Part shown: positions 20,363 through 30,088 of the stretch, one piece after another
How the letters are laid out: the number at the start of each line of letters is the position of its first letter
How positions within the stretch are numbered: the stretch's first letter is position 1
Source of the DNA: Rhinopomastus cyanomelas
Taxonomy: Eukaryota; Chordata; Aves; Bucerotiformes; Rhinopomastidae
DNA length: 64,000 bases
Direction: 5' to 3'
Assembly: GCA_013400115.1 (NCBI GenBank)
Contig: VXBP01009037.1
Coordinates: forward strand, 633,527 to 697,526
Program-made: the position numbers and the translations under genes
Notes under the pieces: generated by a model
Seen by the model: only the letters and a program-made list of their open reading frames with translations
Told to the model about the DNA's origin: nothing
Database searches by the model: none

Positions 20363-20769
20363 ACAAACACTGAACTGGAACCGTGACCCCATCCCAAAGA
20401 TCAGCTAAAGGGAGGTGCAAGCAGGGTGCTGGTAGCCATCCACTCCCCTCTTTCTTGGGCTGCCAGGTGGAGACAGCCCGAGGAGGAGGCTGATTTAAAG
20501 CAAAGGCTAACCCCTCCAAGAGAGATGTGCATTTTGAGGACTCCGAGAGGCACCAGATCAATTGTTTCCCACCTTCCAGAGGCCATAGATCTTCCTGAAG
20601 CGCTGCATTAGTGCACACGCTCAGCGCTTTCCCCGCAGCCAGACTTCTTTATGCCCTGAGCTCTTCATCTCTCTGCTCAGGTACCTTCTTCTCCCCTCAA
20701 ATCCAAGAGCAGACAGCGACAGCTCTGGAAAACAAGAAGCTCGTTGTTGTTCTCTGGTTTCTCTTCTCT
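20363..20769. other. unique sequence inside duplicated block
   Basis: No gene or repeat is recognised. The sequence includes GCTGATTTAAAGCAAAGGC and a pyrimidine-rich piece at about 20640-20700. It is repeated at 22385-22791. Confidence 0.3.
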
Positions 20770-21065
20770 TAGTACAGGCTGAGAGAGCTGGGGTTGTTCA
20801 GACTCAAGGGGAGAGGACTCCCGGGGGACCTCGCAGCAACTTTCCAGTTCCTGAGAGGAGCTGTCAGTGGGCTGGGGAAGGCTATTCCCTAGGGCAGGGA
20901 ACAATAGGATGAGGGGTCCTGGTTTGAAGCTGGGAAAGGGCAGAGGGAGGCTGGGCAGGAGGAGAAAGCTCTGGAATCTGCAGGTGGGGGATCCCTGGAC
21001 CAGGCTGCCCAGAGATGGGGCGGAGGCTCCATCCGTGGTCAGGCTGGCTGGGGCTCTGGGCAGCC
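20770..21065 (+). mobile_element. CR1-F, cut by the assembly gap
   Basis: GGGGGACCTCGCAGCAACTT, GGGCAGGGAACAATAGGATG, GGACCAGGCTGCCCAGAGAT and GGTCAGGCTGGCTGGGGCTC are present. Its 3' tail is missing because the N run starts; the complete version is at 22792-23172. Confidence 0.9.
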
Positions 21066-21784
21066 NNNNNNNNNNNNNNNNNNNNNNNNNNNNNNNNNNN
21101 NNNNNNNNNNNNNNNNNNNNNNNNNNNNNNNNNNNNNNNNNNNNNNNNNNNNNNNNNNNNNNNNNNNNNNNNNNNNNNNNNNNNNNNNNNNNNNNNNNNN
21201 NNNNNNNNNNNNNNNNNNNNNNNNNNNNNNNNNNNNNNNNNNNNNNNNNNNNNNNNNNNNNNNNNNNNNNNNNNNNNNNNNNNNNNNNNNNNNNNNNNNN
21301 NNNNNNNNNNNNNNNNNNNNNNNNNNNNNNNNNNNNNNNNNNNNNNNNNNNNNNNNNNNNNNNNNNNNNNNNNNNNNNNNNNNNNNNNNNNNNNNNNNNN
21401 NNNNNNNNNNNNNNNNNNNNNNNNNNNNNNNNNNNNNNNNNNNNNNNNNNNNNNNNNNNNNNNNNNNNNNNNNNNNNNNNNNNNNNNNNNNNNNNNNNNN
21501 NNNNNNNNNNNNNNNNNNNNNNNNNNNNNNNNNNNNNNNNNNNNNNNNNNNNNNNNNNNNNNNNNNNNNNNNNNNNNNNNNNNNNNNNNNNNNNNNNNNN
21601 NNNNNNNNNNNNNNNNNNNNNNNNNNNNNNNNNNNNNNNNNNNNNNNNNNNNNNNNNNNNNNNNNNNNNNNNNNNNNNNNNNNNNNNNNNNNNNNNNNNN
21701 NNNNNNNNNNNNNNNNNNNNNNNNNNNNNNNNNNNNNNNNNNNNNNNNNNNNNNNNNNNNNNNNNNNNNNNNNNNNNNNNNNNN
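21066..21784. other. assembly gap, 719 N
   Basis: The run is exactly 719 N, not a round default size. It is flanked by the two copies of the 1303-bp block. Frames that appear to cross it are artefacts. Confidence 0.99.
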
Positions 21785-21890
21785 ACAACCCCCCTGGGCA
21801 GCCCCTGCCAGCGCTCTGGCACCCTCACGGGGAAGAAGATCCTTCTCACACAGATGTGGAACCTCCTCTCGTCCAGCTCACCCCACCCCA
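21785..21890 (-). mobile_element. CR1-A part, copy-2 instance
   Basis: This repeats the 5' portion of the element at 19612-19868 and lacks its 3' tail because the N run precedes it. Confidence 0.9.
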
Positions 21891-22154
21891 CTGCTGCCGG
21901 CCCCAGAACACCCAACCCACACGGCCAGGCCAGCACCTCCATGGGGAAGAACAAGTCATAGCTACCTGAAAGACCTTGGAGGGTCTTCAGCAGGAATCCT
22001 CGCGGGAAGCGCGGCCGCATTCTGCTGCCCTGACTGCTGAGCAAGGAAAACCAGAGCCTCCCCTCCACCTGCTGCAAACGGGAAACCAGAGGCAGACCGT
22101 GACCATCACTGAGTGGGAGGCTCAGGTGTGGAAGGCTGAGCGGCGTGGTGGGTG

Positions 22155-22384
22155 TTCACAGAACCCCACACTTGGTTGGGTTGGGTGGCTGCTCAGAGCT
22201 CCTCAGCCCCAACCCCCTGCCAGGGCCCCATCCAACTGGCCCTTGGACACTGCCAGGGGTGGAGCAGCCACAGCCTCCCTGGGCAGCCAGGGCCTCAGCA
22301 CCCACCCAGGGAGGGGTTTCTGCCTCAGATCCCATGTCCATCTCCCCTCTTGGAGCTGGAACCAGCCCCCTTGCCCACAAAATA
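22155..22384 (-). mobile_element. CR1-E, copy-2 instance
   Basis: It appears identical to 20133-20362 and is part of the duplicated block. Confidence 0.9.
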
Positions 22385-22791
22385 ACAAACACTGAACTGG
22401 AACCGTGACCCCATCCCAAAGATCAGCTAAAGGGAGGTGCAAGCAGGGTGCTGGTAGCCATCCACTCCCCTCTTTCTTGGGCTGCCAGGTGGAGACAGCC
22501 CGAGGAGGAGGCTGATTTAAAGCAAAGGCTAACCCCTCCAAGAGAGATGTGCATTTTGAGGACTCCGAGAGGCACCAGATCAATTGTTTCCCACCTTCCA
22601 GAGGCCATAGATCTTCCTGAAGCGCTGCATTAGTGCACACGCTCAGCGCTTTCCCCGCAGCCAGACTTCTTTATGCCCTGAGCTCTTCATCTCTCTGCTC
22701 AGGTACCTTCTTCTCCCCTCAAATCCAAGAGCAGACAGTGACAGCTCTGGAAAACAAGAAGCTCGTTGTTGTTCTCTGGTTTCTCTTCTCT

Positions 22792-23172
22792 TAGTACAGG
22801 CTGAGAGAGCTGGGGTTGTTCAGACTCAAGGGGAGAGGACTCCCGGGGGACCTCGCAGCAACTTTCCAGTTCCTGAGAGGGGCTGTCAGTGGGCTGGGGA
22901 AGGCTATTCCCTAGGGCAGGGAACAATAGGATGAGGGGTCCTGGTTTGAAGCTGGGAAAGGGCAGAGGGAGGCTGGGCAGGAGGAGAAAGCTCTGGAATC
23001 TGCAGGTGGGGGATCCCTGGACCAGGCTGCCCAGAGATGGGGTGGAGGCTCCATCCGTGGTCAGGCTGGCTGGGGCTCTGGGCAGCCGGGTCTGGGGAGC
23101 GCTGGCCGTGCTGGGTGCAGGGCAGTGGGACCCCTTTGCAGGTCCCTTCCAGCCCCGTGGCTCTGTGAAATC
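22792..23172 (+). mobile_element. CR1-F, complete 3' end
   Basis: As at 20770, but it continues past GGCTCTGGGCAGCCGGGTC to CAGGTCCCTTCCAGCCCCGT and GGCTCTGTGAAAT, the terminus of the F family. Confidence 0.9.
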
Positions 23173-23679
23173 CCTGACACAGCAGTGTCACTGTCGCCCA
23201 CGACGCACAAATGAGCTCCCGCTCCGCGTGAGCGGCCCCCTGGCTCCATCTGCGCCTCCCCCAGCAGCTCCCTCGCGGAGACGAGTGACGTGTGTTGGCA
23301 CTGCCAGCGTATGTTGTTCCCCTTCCCAGCGTGGCAGCTCCGGGAAGGCTGATGCCCTCCAACGTGCCGACAGTGACTCTGGTGCAGGAAGCAGCAGCCC
23401 TTCACAGAGCCGCGTCCCGCCGCCGCGAGCGCCCGATGCAGCCAAGAGCATCGCGCTGAAGGCCAGCCCCTAGGGGAAGCCACTTGCTGGGGGGGTGATC
23501 GATGCAAACCCCAGCTTCACAAACTCTTACCTGGACTTGCTCTGCTTCCAGAAGCTTCCGGACCAAGAACAAGCTGCGACGGGCTCGAAAAGGAATAAAC
23601 CCAAACGAGAGTGGGACCTGCGAGATCTCGAGGAGCAGGAGGGGGTTGTGTGCTCTGCACCACCTCCCTATCACACTGC
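23173..23679. other. unique CpG-containing sequence
   Basis: No repeat is recognised. It contains the candidate minus-strand exon 23531-23573. CpGs cluster near 23400-23460. Confidence 0.3.
23531..23573 (-). other. candidate 43-bp exon, unproven
   Basis: The minus strand has an acceptor with a T-rich tract (TTATTCCTTTTCGAGCCCGT then CGCAG) and a strong donor TCCAG|GTAAGAGTTTG. All three frames are open; the most protein-like is LFLVRKLLEAEQVQ, ending in phase 0. No family is recognised. Confidence 0.2.
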
Positions 23680-23766
23680 AGAATCACAGAACCACTCCGG
23701 TTGGAAAAGACCCCCAGGAGCAGTGAGTCCAACCACCAACCCCACTCTGCAAGGTCACCCCCAAAC
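23680..23766 (-). mobile_element. CR1-B tail, cut by a single N
   Basis: Antisense TCACAGAACCACTCCGGTTG, GAAAAGACCCCCAGGAGCAG and TGCAAGGTCACCCCCAAAC are present. The element stops abruptly at N 23767, where CAGATCCCCC-like sequence is expected. Confidence 0.88.
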
Positions 23767-23767
23767 N
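23767..23767. other. single N, probable closed gap
   Basis: One ambiguous base lies exactly where the CR1-B copy breaks off. This is probably a scaffold join rather than a base-call uncertainty. Confidence 0.7.
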
Positions 23768-23939
23768 TTGAGGGCAGGGAGACAATCCCTGTTGGACACA
23801 CAGTCCAGCACTGCTACTCCTACTCCTGCTGCACTCGCTCCAGCACCTCCAGCAGGCTGGGTGGGCAGCAGAGGACCATGCAGCCATGAGCAACAGTGTG
23901 GCTCCAGAGCAGCTCCCGTGGGCCTGATGAAGCAGGACC

Positions 23940-24285
23940 TTCACAGAATCAGTCTCTTCAAGGTTGGAAAACACCTTCAAGATCTGCAAAGACCTTCAAG
24001 ATCATAGAATCATAGAATCATAGAATCATAGAATCATTACGGATTGGAAGGGACCTCGAAAGATCATCTAGTCCAATCCNTTCAAGATCATCACATACAA
24101 CCCCCAACCACTAACCCATCTCCTGGAACACACTGGCTGCCTGTTTGTTGGACCCCTCCAGGAACAGTGCCTCCACCCCTCCCTGGGCAGCCTGTTCCAA
24201 GGCCCCCCCACTCTTCCTGGGAGGACGTTTCTGCTAAGCTCCAGCTCCTGCTCCTTCTCTTTGGTTGTATTTTCCACCCGCTCTC
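23940..24285 (-). mobile_element. older CR1 split by a younger tail
   Basis: The antisense copy starts TTCACAGAATCAGTCTCTTC and AAGGTTGGAAAACACCTTCA. It resumes after the nested piece with ATCACATACAACCCCCAACC and CCTGGGCAGCCTGTTCCAAG, then TTGTATTTTCCACC. The nested piece is at 24006-24080. Confidence 0.85.
24006..24080 (-). mobile_element. young CR1-A tail, nested, with tail repeats
   Basis: This 75-bp piece has four units of the CR1 tail repeat (AGAATCAT), then CATTACGGATTGGAAGGGAC and CTCGAAAGATCATCTAGTCC, ending at a single N (24080). An 11-bp direct repeat, TTCAAGATCAT, flanks it at 23995-24005 and 24081-24091. It is either a very short recent insertion with a target-site duplication or a gap-filling artefact. 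Confidence 0.7.
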
Positions 24286-24834
24286 CAAGCAGAAGGCAGC
24301 CCCGGGGCAGTCGCTGAGCTCGGAGGTGGCGACTGGCTCCCCCAGAGCTGTCGGGGCCATCCGCAGGCAGAGTGGCTGCTGCAGCCCGGTCTCCACTCCC
24401 TCCACCGCGGGTTTGCTGTGTCAGCGGATCCATTCCACGTCGGGTGAGACTTCAGACAACGCGAAGGCTCAGGAAGCTCCGTGAGACAGTCATGTGTAGG
24501 TAACACACAGTGAAACGGGAGATCTCTGAAATAACTCACTTGACTCTTCTCTTCAGGTCATTTCCCTCGTTTTCATCTCACTCGCAGCTCGTTTTCCCCT
24601 GCGGCTTCTCCCACCCAGGCTGTAAATCCTGCACAATGTGAGAGCAGTCAGAGATGGCCCCTTCAAAGCAGGGAGCTGACACCCAAACCCGAGGCTGGGC
24701 TTCCAAAGCGAGTTACAGCACCTCGTGGGGAGTCAGCTCAGGGTCCTCGGTGGTTGGAGCCTGTGGAAGGTGTAGCCCAGCTGCCTTATTCTGCCACGGA
24801 CCTCCTCTGCCTCCTGAACCTCCTGTGCAGGAAC
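24286..24834. other. unique sequence
   Basis: No repeat or gene is recognised. A donor-like CGG|GTGAGACT near 24443 has no partner acceptor that stands out. Confidence 0.3.
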
Positions 24835-25420
24835 AACAGAGCAGCAGGGATCTAAAGGGACCTCAACGGACCACCCAGTCCCATCCCCCTGCCACAGCAG
24901 GATCCCCTAGATCCAGTTGCACAGGAACAGTCCAGGAGGGTTTGAAATGTCTCCACAGAAGGAAACTCACTGCCCTCACTGCCAACAAGGTCCTTCTCAC
25001 ACTGATGTGGAGCCTCCTGCTGCCCCTTGTCCTGTCACTGGGTGCCCCTGAGCAGAGCCTGGCTCCATCCTCCTCACACCCACTCTTCACATATTGATCA
25101 ACACCCATGGGGTCACCCCTCAGGCTCCTTTTTCCCAGCTCCAGAGCCCCAGCTCCCTCAGCCTCTCCTCAGCAGGGAGATGCTCCCCTCCCTCCATCAC
25201 CCCTGTGGCTCTGTGCTGGGCTCTCTCCAGCAGCTCTGGGCCCTTCTGCAGCTGAGGGGCTGGACACAAGATTCCAGCTGGGGTCTCAGCAGGGCAGAGT
25301 AGAGGAGGAGGAGAACATCTCCTGATCTGCTAACCACCCCCCTTGCTGATCCACCCCAAGATGCTGTTGGCCTTCTTGGCCACCAGGACCCATTGCTGGC
25401 AGTGCTGGAGGGCAGGTTGT
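24835..25420 (-). mobile_element. CR1-A, 585 bp, single tail unit
   Basis: Antisense CCTCAACGGACCACCCAGTC leads through CACACCCACTCTTCACATAT and GCAGCTGAGGGGCTGGACAC. It reaches ATGCTGTTGGCCTTCTTGGC, the ORF2 segment upstream of most other copies. A short deletion removes part of the CTCCAGCTCACACCC region. Confidence 0.93.
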
Positions 25421-25437
25421 CTGGGGCCCTGAGGAAC

Positions 25438-25496
25438 CTGCTCTAGGGCTGGAACTGGATGGTCTTTGAGGTCCCTTCAATCCCAGCCATTCTGTG
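25438..25496 (+). mobile_element. CR1 tail fragment
   Basis: GGAACTGGATGGTCTTTGAG, GTCCCTTCAATCCCAGCCAT and TCTGTGAATCACAG form a CR1 3' end with the usual order. It faces a minus-strand CR1 at 25560. Confidence 0.8.
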
Positions 25497-25559
25497 AATC
25501 ACAGGATCACTCTCTAGATCGCTGGTTGACCTATAGATTCTATAGGTTCGTAGATGATT

Positions 25560-25675
25560 CTATGATCATAGACTCAGCGGGGCTGGAAAAGACCTCCAGG
25601 GTCATCAAGCCCAGCTGTCCGCCCTACAACCCCCAAGCACTCACCGCTGTGACACCGAGCCCCAGACAGGGAGGG
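25560..25675 (-). mobile_element. CR1-G-like tail
   Basis: Antisense ATCATAGACTCAGCGGGGCT, GGAAAAGACCTCCAGGGTCA and TCAAGCCCAGCTGTCCGCCC are present. A stretch rich in TATAGATTCTA-like words precedes it (25530-25560). Confidence 0.8.
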
Positions 25676-26495
25676 GTGGCCCTCCTTTCCCACAAAACCA
25701 AAGGACAACAAGAGAAAGAGGAGAAGAAGGTCCCTGTGCAGACAAGAGCCAAACCCAGAGCAGCTGGCTGGTGCCCACCGACCGGCGTTCTGGTGCCTAA
25801 CGGGTGTTTGGCACAAAACGCAGGTCTCTGGGTGATCGGGGGCGAAATGGCTGCAATAAATAATTCCAGCAGCTCTACTTGTTATCACTCCCCTCTCCCC
25901 GCCGCTAATTGCCAGCTTCCCATTAGGTCTAATTGCAGCCACCGAGCTAGCAGCCCTCGTGCAATATTTATCAGCCCAGCTGCCACGACCCCCGAAGCGT
26001 CTGCTGGGGCCGGGCTGGTTCTGCCCGGGACTGGAGGCTCGTAACGCGCAGTTTGCACCCCAGGAACAGCCGCGCAGGAGCAGAAACCAACCGTGAGCGC
26101 GGCTCGTCCCCGACGGGGCCCCGGCTCCCACCAAGGACAGCGCTCGGTCGGCACTGGGAAGGGAGCGGCGCGACCGCGGTGACCGCGCCTGCCACGGCGA
26201 CGACGGGAACAGTCACCGGGCCCGGTGGGAGCTCCTGGGTGGTTTCCCACCACAGCACCTCGTCGAGCCAGAGCTGCTTCTGCACCCGACAGGCCTTAAC
26301 GCTCCCTGCCTGGGGTGCAGCGCGCTCCGCTGGCCACCTGCTAGCCCCCCGCACCCGACAGGGATTAGGGAACAAGCTCAAGATCACCCTGCTTGTTCCA
26401 CCCTCTGCTTGTCTGCCACAGAGGCTCCCCCTGCTTCACAGCAGGACCCTACATGTAGGAGAACCCTCCTGGAGCAGGTGAAGCTCTCTGGAAAC
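25676..26495. other. CNE-like and CpG-rich unique sequence
   Basis: From 25845 to 25990 there is an AT-richer block (GCAATAAATAATTCC, CGCTAATTGCCAGC, GGTCTAATTGCAGCC, GCAATATTTATCAGCCC) that looks like a conserved regulatory element. A CpG-rich part follows (26040-26340). No gene is recognised. Confidence 0.45.
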
Positions 26496-26668
26496 ATCAC
26501 TCAGGTGACCACAGGAGACTGAAGGTGAAGGGGGACATGAGAGGACAAGAGGAAATGGCCTCCAGTTGCACCAGGGGAGGCTTAGACTGGACATCAGGAA
26601 AAATTACTGGACTAAAGGAGTGCTCAGGGGTTGGAACAGGCTGCCCAGGGAGGTGGTGGAGTCACCAT
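26496..26668 (+). mobile_element. old CR1, interrupted by CR1-A
   Basis: GAAATGGCCTCCAGTTGCAC, GGACATCAGGAAAAATTACT and TTGGAACAGGCTGCCCAGGG translate to a well-preserved CR1 ORF2 end ([12 protein letters not shown], then [14 protein letters not shown]). The copy stops in mid-element at GAGTCACCATC, where a minus-strand CR1-A begins. Confidence 0.9.
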
Positions 26669-27225
26669 CACAGAACATTAGGGACTCGAAGATCAAAAGA
26701 TCATCCAGTCCCATCCCCTGCCACACAAGGATCCCCCAGATCCAGTCACACAGGAACAGGCCAGGAGGGCTTGAAATGTCTCCAGAGAAGGAGACTCCAC
26801 AGCCCCCTTGGGCAGCCCCTCCCAGGGCTCTGGCACCCTCACTGGGAACAAGGTCCTTCTCACACTGATGTGGAACCTCCTCTGCTCCAGCTCACACCCG
26901 CTGTCCCCTGTCCTGTCACTGGGTGCCCCTGAGCAGAGCCTGGCTCCCTCCTCCTGACACCCACCCTTCACACATTGATCAACACCCATGGGGTCACCCC
27001 TCAGGCTCCTTTTTCCCAGCTCCAGAGCCCCAGCTCCCTCAGCCTCTCCTCAGCAGGGAGATGCTCCCCTCCCTCCATCACCCCTGTGGCTCTGCACTGG
27101 GCTCTCTCCAGCAGCTCTGTGTCCTTCTGGAGCTGAGGGGCCCAGAGCTGGACACAAGGTTCCAGCTGTGGTCTCAGCAGGGCAGAGTAGAGGGGCAGGA
27201 GAATCTCTTTTGATCTGCTAGCCAC
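26669..27225 (-). mobile_element. CR1-A inserted in older CR1
   Basis: The antisense copy starts ACAGAACATTAGGGACTCGA immediately after the older element breaks. It runs to GGTCTCAGCAGGGCAGAGTA and GATCTGCTAGCC. It has a single tail unit. The 3' remainder of the older copy is not found just after it. Confidence 0.93.
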
Positions 27226-27905
27226 CCTTCTGGCCCTCCAGTTCCAGTCTCCCCGCCACCGAGGTTTTCCCCACCTATTCCACCGCTCACATCAGGTGAG
27301 AGAGGAGCCCAGGCTGGTGCTGCTGTTGCTGCTGCCTGAGCTCCTTTGCCCGAGGAGGTGGAAGCCTCTGTGCAAAGGGCCTGCCAGCCGACACGGTTCA
27401 TAAACCCCTGTGATGAATTAATCCAGCCAGACAACCTTCCCTCCGAAGGCGCAGGTAACCCCATAAACAAGCCTGTCGGCGTCGCCCTCGAGATGCAGGG
27501 TTTCTCTGTTACTGATGGGTGCAGGGGCTCGTGCTCCAGCCGGCTGCTGCCCACACGAGCACCCTGAGCGGGTTTGGCTGCGGCGGCTGCAGCCCAGACG
27601 GGAGCACAGCCTGGCCACCAGGTTTGCAGGGGGCTGGTCGTGTCCCTCGCAGGGTGAACGCACCCGCGAGCCAGAGCGGGAAGCAGAGGCACCGGCGGGA
27701 GGCAGGGTGTCCCCTCCGGCTGCAGCGAGTTATGAGCCTGGCGACTGTCAGCAGCCAGTCTAGAGCTGATGGGATTTCATCTCAGGGATTGTTTTTCATA
27801 AATATTCTGAGGTGTCTTCAGAGGGGCAGAGCACAAGCTCCATCTCTCTCGAGTTCATAAGAAAGACTTCAGACTGCAGCAGAGGATGCAGACAATTCGT
27901 TGTCA
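27226..27905. other. unique sequence
   Basis: No repeat or gene is recognised. GTGATGAATTAATCCAGCC near 27410 and AAATATTCTGAGG near 27803 are AT-richer spots in otherwise GC-rich DNA. Confidence 0.3.
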
Positions 27906-27985
27906 TCCTGCCGGGACAGGGGGGTTGGACTGGATGGTCTTTCGAGGACCCTCCCAGTCCCTAACGTTCTGGGATTCTGTGATTC
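27906..27985 (+). mobile_element. CR1-A tail
   Basis: CCTGCCGGGACAGGGGGGTT, GGACTGGATGGTCTTTCGAG and GACCCTCCCAGTCCCTAACG are present, then TTCTGGGATTCTGTGATTC. Confidence 0.88.
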
Positions 27986-28127
27986 CTGTCATTCTGTCTA
28001 TGCAGGGAAGTGCTTTTGTACCTCTTTGTGCTCCAAGCTGCAGTGTCTGCAGCTCTCTGCCTGCCGCCAGCCCCACCAAACCCCCAGCTCCTGGCACACG
28101 AGCTGCACAGAGCCCCCCACATCAGAT

Positions 28128-28262
28128 CAAACACATCCTGGGGTGGATCAGAATGGGGGTGGTTGGCAGATTGACAGAGGTTCTCCTGCCCCTCTCCTCT
28201 GCCCTGGGGAGACCACATCTGGAATCTTGTGTCCAGCTCTGGGCCCCTCAGTTCCTACCTGC
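28128..28262 (+). mobile_element. CR1-A internal fragment without 3' end
   Basis: ACATCCTGGGGTGGATCAGA, GCAGATTGACAGAGGTTCTC and CCACATCTGGAATCTTGTGT lead to CTCTGGGCCCCTCAGTTCCT. This is ORF2 sequence ([16 protein letters not shown]) that stops about 400 bp before the element's 3' end. Confidence 0.85.
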
Positions 28263-28440
28263 AGAAGATCAAGCAAACATCCTGTCGTGGCTTGAAAGCT
28301 GAAATCCTGCAGGTCCTGTCGCCAGCTCCTAAAGGTTTGCTGTCCTGAGGGGTCCTGTGTTTCCCTGTGAGAACACGATGGAACAGCTTCAAATTCTAAC
28401 ACAGCTGGGTGAACCCTTTCACTCACTGGAAAGTCTTCAC

Positions 28441-28800
28441 TGAATCACAGAGCATCAGGGACCTTGAGAGATCACCCAGTCCAGTCCCCCCCGTGCCACA
28501 GCAGGATCCCCTAGATCAGTCATTAGGGGTTGGAAGGGACCTCGAAAGATCACCCAGCCCTATCCCCCTGCCACAGCAGGATCCTCTGGATCCAGTCACA
28601 CAGAGCAGCCCAAGGTGGGTTTGAAATGTCTCCAGAGAAGGAGACTCCACAACCCCCCTGGGCAGCCCCTGACAGGGCTCTAGCACCCTCCCTTGGGACA
28701 AGGTCCTCCTCACACTGATGTGGAACCTCCTCTGCCCCTTGTCCCACCATTGGGTGCCCCTGAGCAGAGCCTGGCTCCATCCTCCAGGCACCCACCCTTT
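28441..28800 (-). mobile_element. CR1-A with two-unit tail
   Basis: Two terminal units (the outer at 28450-28518, the inner from CATTAGGGGTTGGAAGGGAC) precede ORF2 to CTGGCTCCATCCTCCAGGCA. A small deletion removes the CTCCAGCTCACACCC part. Confidence 0.92.
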
Positions 28801-29232
28801 CCACTCTCCTTAGACTTTAAATTCAAGTGTTTGAACTTAAAACATCAACATTCTTATCCTCTGTTCTGCCTCCCCATGCAGACAGCAGCCCCTGGTCCTG
28901 CCAACAAGGGCCAGCACTTCACTGCCCTGAGCCCCAGCTTTGCCCAGGTCAAAGGATCCTACTGCTCCTGCTGCCGCAGCAGAGCCTCCTCACCTGCTCC
29001 CGGCAGAGCCGGAGCCTGCGTGGGCTGCTCCGGTTTGTCTGTCTCGCTGTAGCGGGCGAGGGCCCCTCTGGGAAGCGATTTGTATAAATCACCGGGGTTA
29101 ATGATCGGTGTAAAGTGCTTCACCTCCTCGGGAACGGCACGAGGAAATCAAGAGCTCAACACGACCTCCTCGGGGAGCAATTTGTACCGCGGCTGCCACA
29201 CGCCGGGTTGTGTCACCGGCACATCTCACGGC
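28801..29232. other. CNE-like unique sequence
   Basis: The block at 29050-29220 (GCGATTTGTATAAATCACCG, GGGTTAATGATCGGTG, GAGCAATTTGTACCGC) is unique and motif-like. No gene is recognised. Confidence 0.4.
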
Positions 29233-30088
29233 ATCACAGAGTCATCCCGGTTGGAAAAGAGCCCCAGGATCAGTGAGTCCAACCACCAACCCCACTCTGC
29301 AAGGTCACCCCTAAACCAGACCCCCAGCACCACATCTCGGCCACTTTTAAACTCATCCAGGGATGGGGACTCAGCCCCACCCTGGGCAGCCCAGCCCAGT
29401 CCCTGACCACTCTCTCCAGGAAGAATCTCTTCCTGATGGCCAGTCTGACCCTCCCCTGGTGGAGCCGGAAGCCCTTCCTTCTGCTTCTGTCACCAATGAC
29501 CTGTGAGCAGAGCCCAGCACCAGCATCTCTGCATGGTCCTTGCAGATCATTGCAGAGCGATGAGGGCTCCCCTCAGCCTCCTCTTCCTCAAACTAAACAG
29601 CCCCAGCTCTCCCCATCAGATGGATTCTCCAGGCCCTTCACCAGCTCCGTTCCCCTCCTCTGCCCTCGCTCCAGCCCCTCGATGTCTCCCTTGGACTGAG
29701 GAGCCCAGAACTGGCCCCAGTCCTCAAGGTGCAGCCTCCCCAGTGCTGAGTGCAGGGGGACAATCTCCTCCCTGCTCCTGCTAGACACAGAGCTCCTGAT
29801 CCAGGCCAGGATGCCACTGGCCTTCTTGGCCACCTGGGCACCCTGCTGGCTCATACTCTGCCTCCTGCCAATGAGAACCCCCAGGTCCCGCTCTGCCAGA
29901 TGGCTCCCCAGCCCCCATGCCCCCAGCCTCCTGCTGCAGGGGACTGTGGTGACCCCAGTGCAGGACCCCACACTGGGCTCCAGTGGAACCCAGACCGTGT
30001 CCCTCAGCCCATTGACACAGCCTGTGCAGGTCCCTCTGTCCAGCCTCCCCACCCTCCGGGCACTGCACCGCTCCCTCAGCGGCTACAG
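29233..30088 (-). mobile_element. CR1-B, longest copy, about 855 bp
   Basis: The antisense copy runs from GAGTCATCCCGGTTGGAAAA to the ORF2 segment near 30050. On the minus strand, 29588-30052 still reads as one open frame with CR1 ORF2 features: ERDLGVLIG, AQVAKKASGILAWIRSS, SREEIVPLHSALGRLHLE. It is an inactive fragment covering the C-terminal part of the reverse transcriptase protein. Confidence 0.95.

Larger units (their letters stand above)
19763..21065. repeat. duplicated block, copy 1, ending at the gap
   Basis: This 1303-bp block matches 21785-23087 at a fixed offset of 2022, with no indels seen and only about five substitutions (for example near 19837, 19921, 20718, 20859, 21021). 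It ends exactly where the N run starts, and copy 2 starts exactly where the N run ends. That is what two contigs overlapping by 1303 bp but not merged would look like. Confidence 0.95.
21785..23087. repeat. duplicated block, copy 2, starting at the gap
   Basis: This is the partner of 19763-21065 (offset 2022). The few substitutions are of the size expected between two alleles. The CR1-F element continues past 23087 to its natural end, showing that copy 2 carries the sequence that should follow copy 1. Confidence 0.95.

Noticed and set aside
20677..22077. Long open frames running through 21066-21784
   Set aside because: They consist mostly of N and join two copies of the same sequence. They are artefacts of the assembly gap.
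19763..23087. Real recent tandem gene or segmental duplication
   Set aside because: The copies begin and end exactly at the N run and only one continues into the natural CR1-F end. An unmerged contig overlap explains all of this more simply.
29588..30052. 154-codon minus-strand frame with reverse transcriptase-like motifs
   Set aside because: This is a true CR1 ORF2 relic, but it is a fragment lacking catalytic domains. It was annotated as part of the CR1-B copy and not as a host gene.
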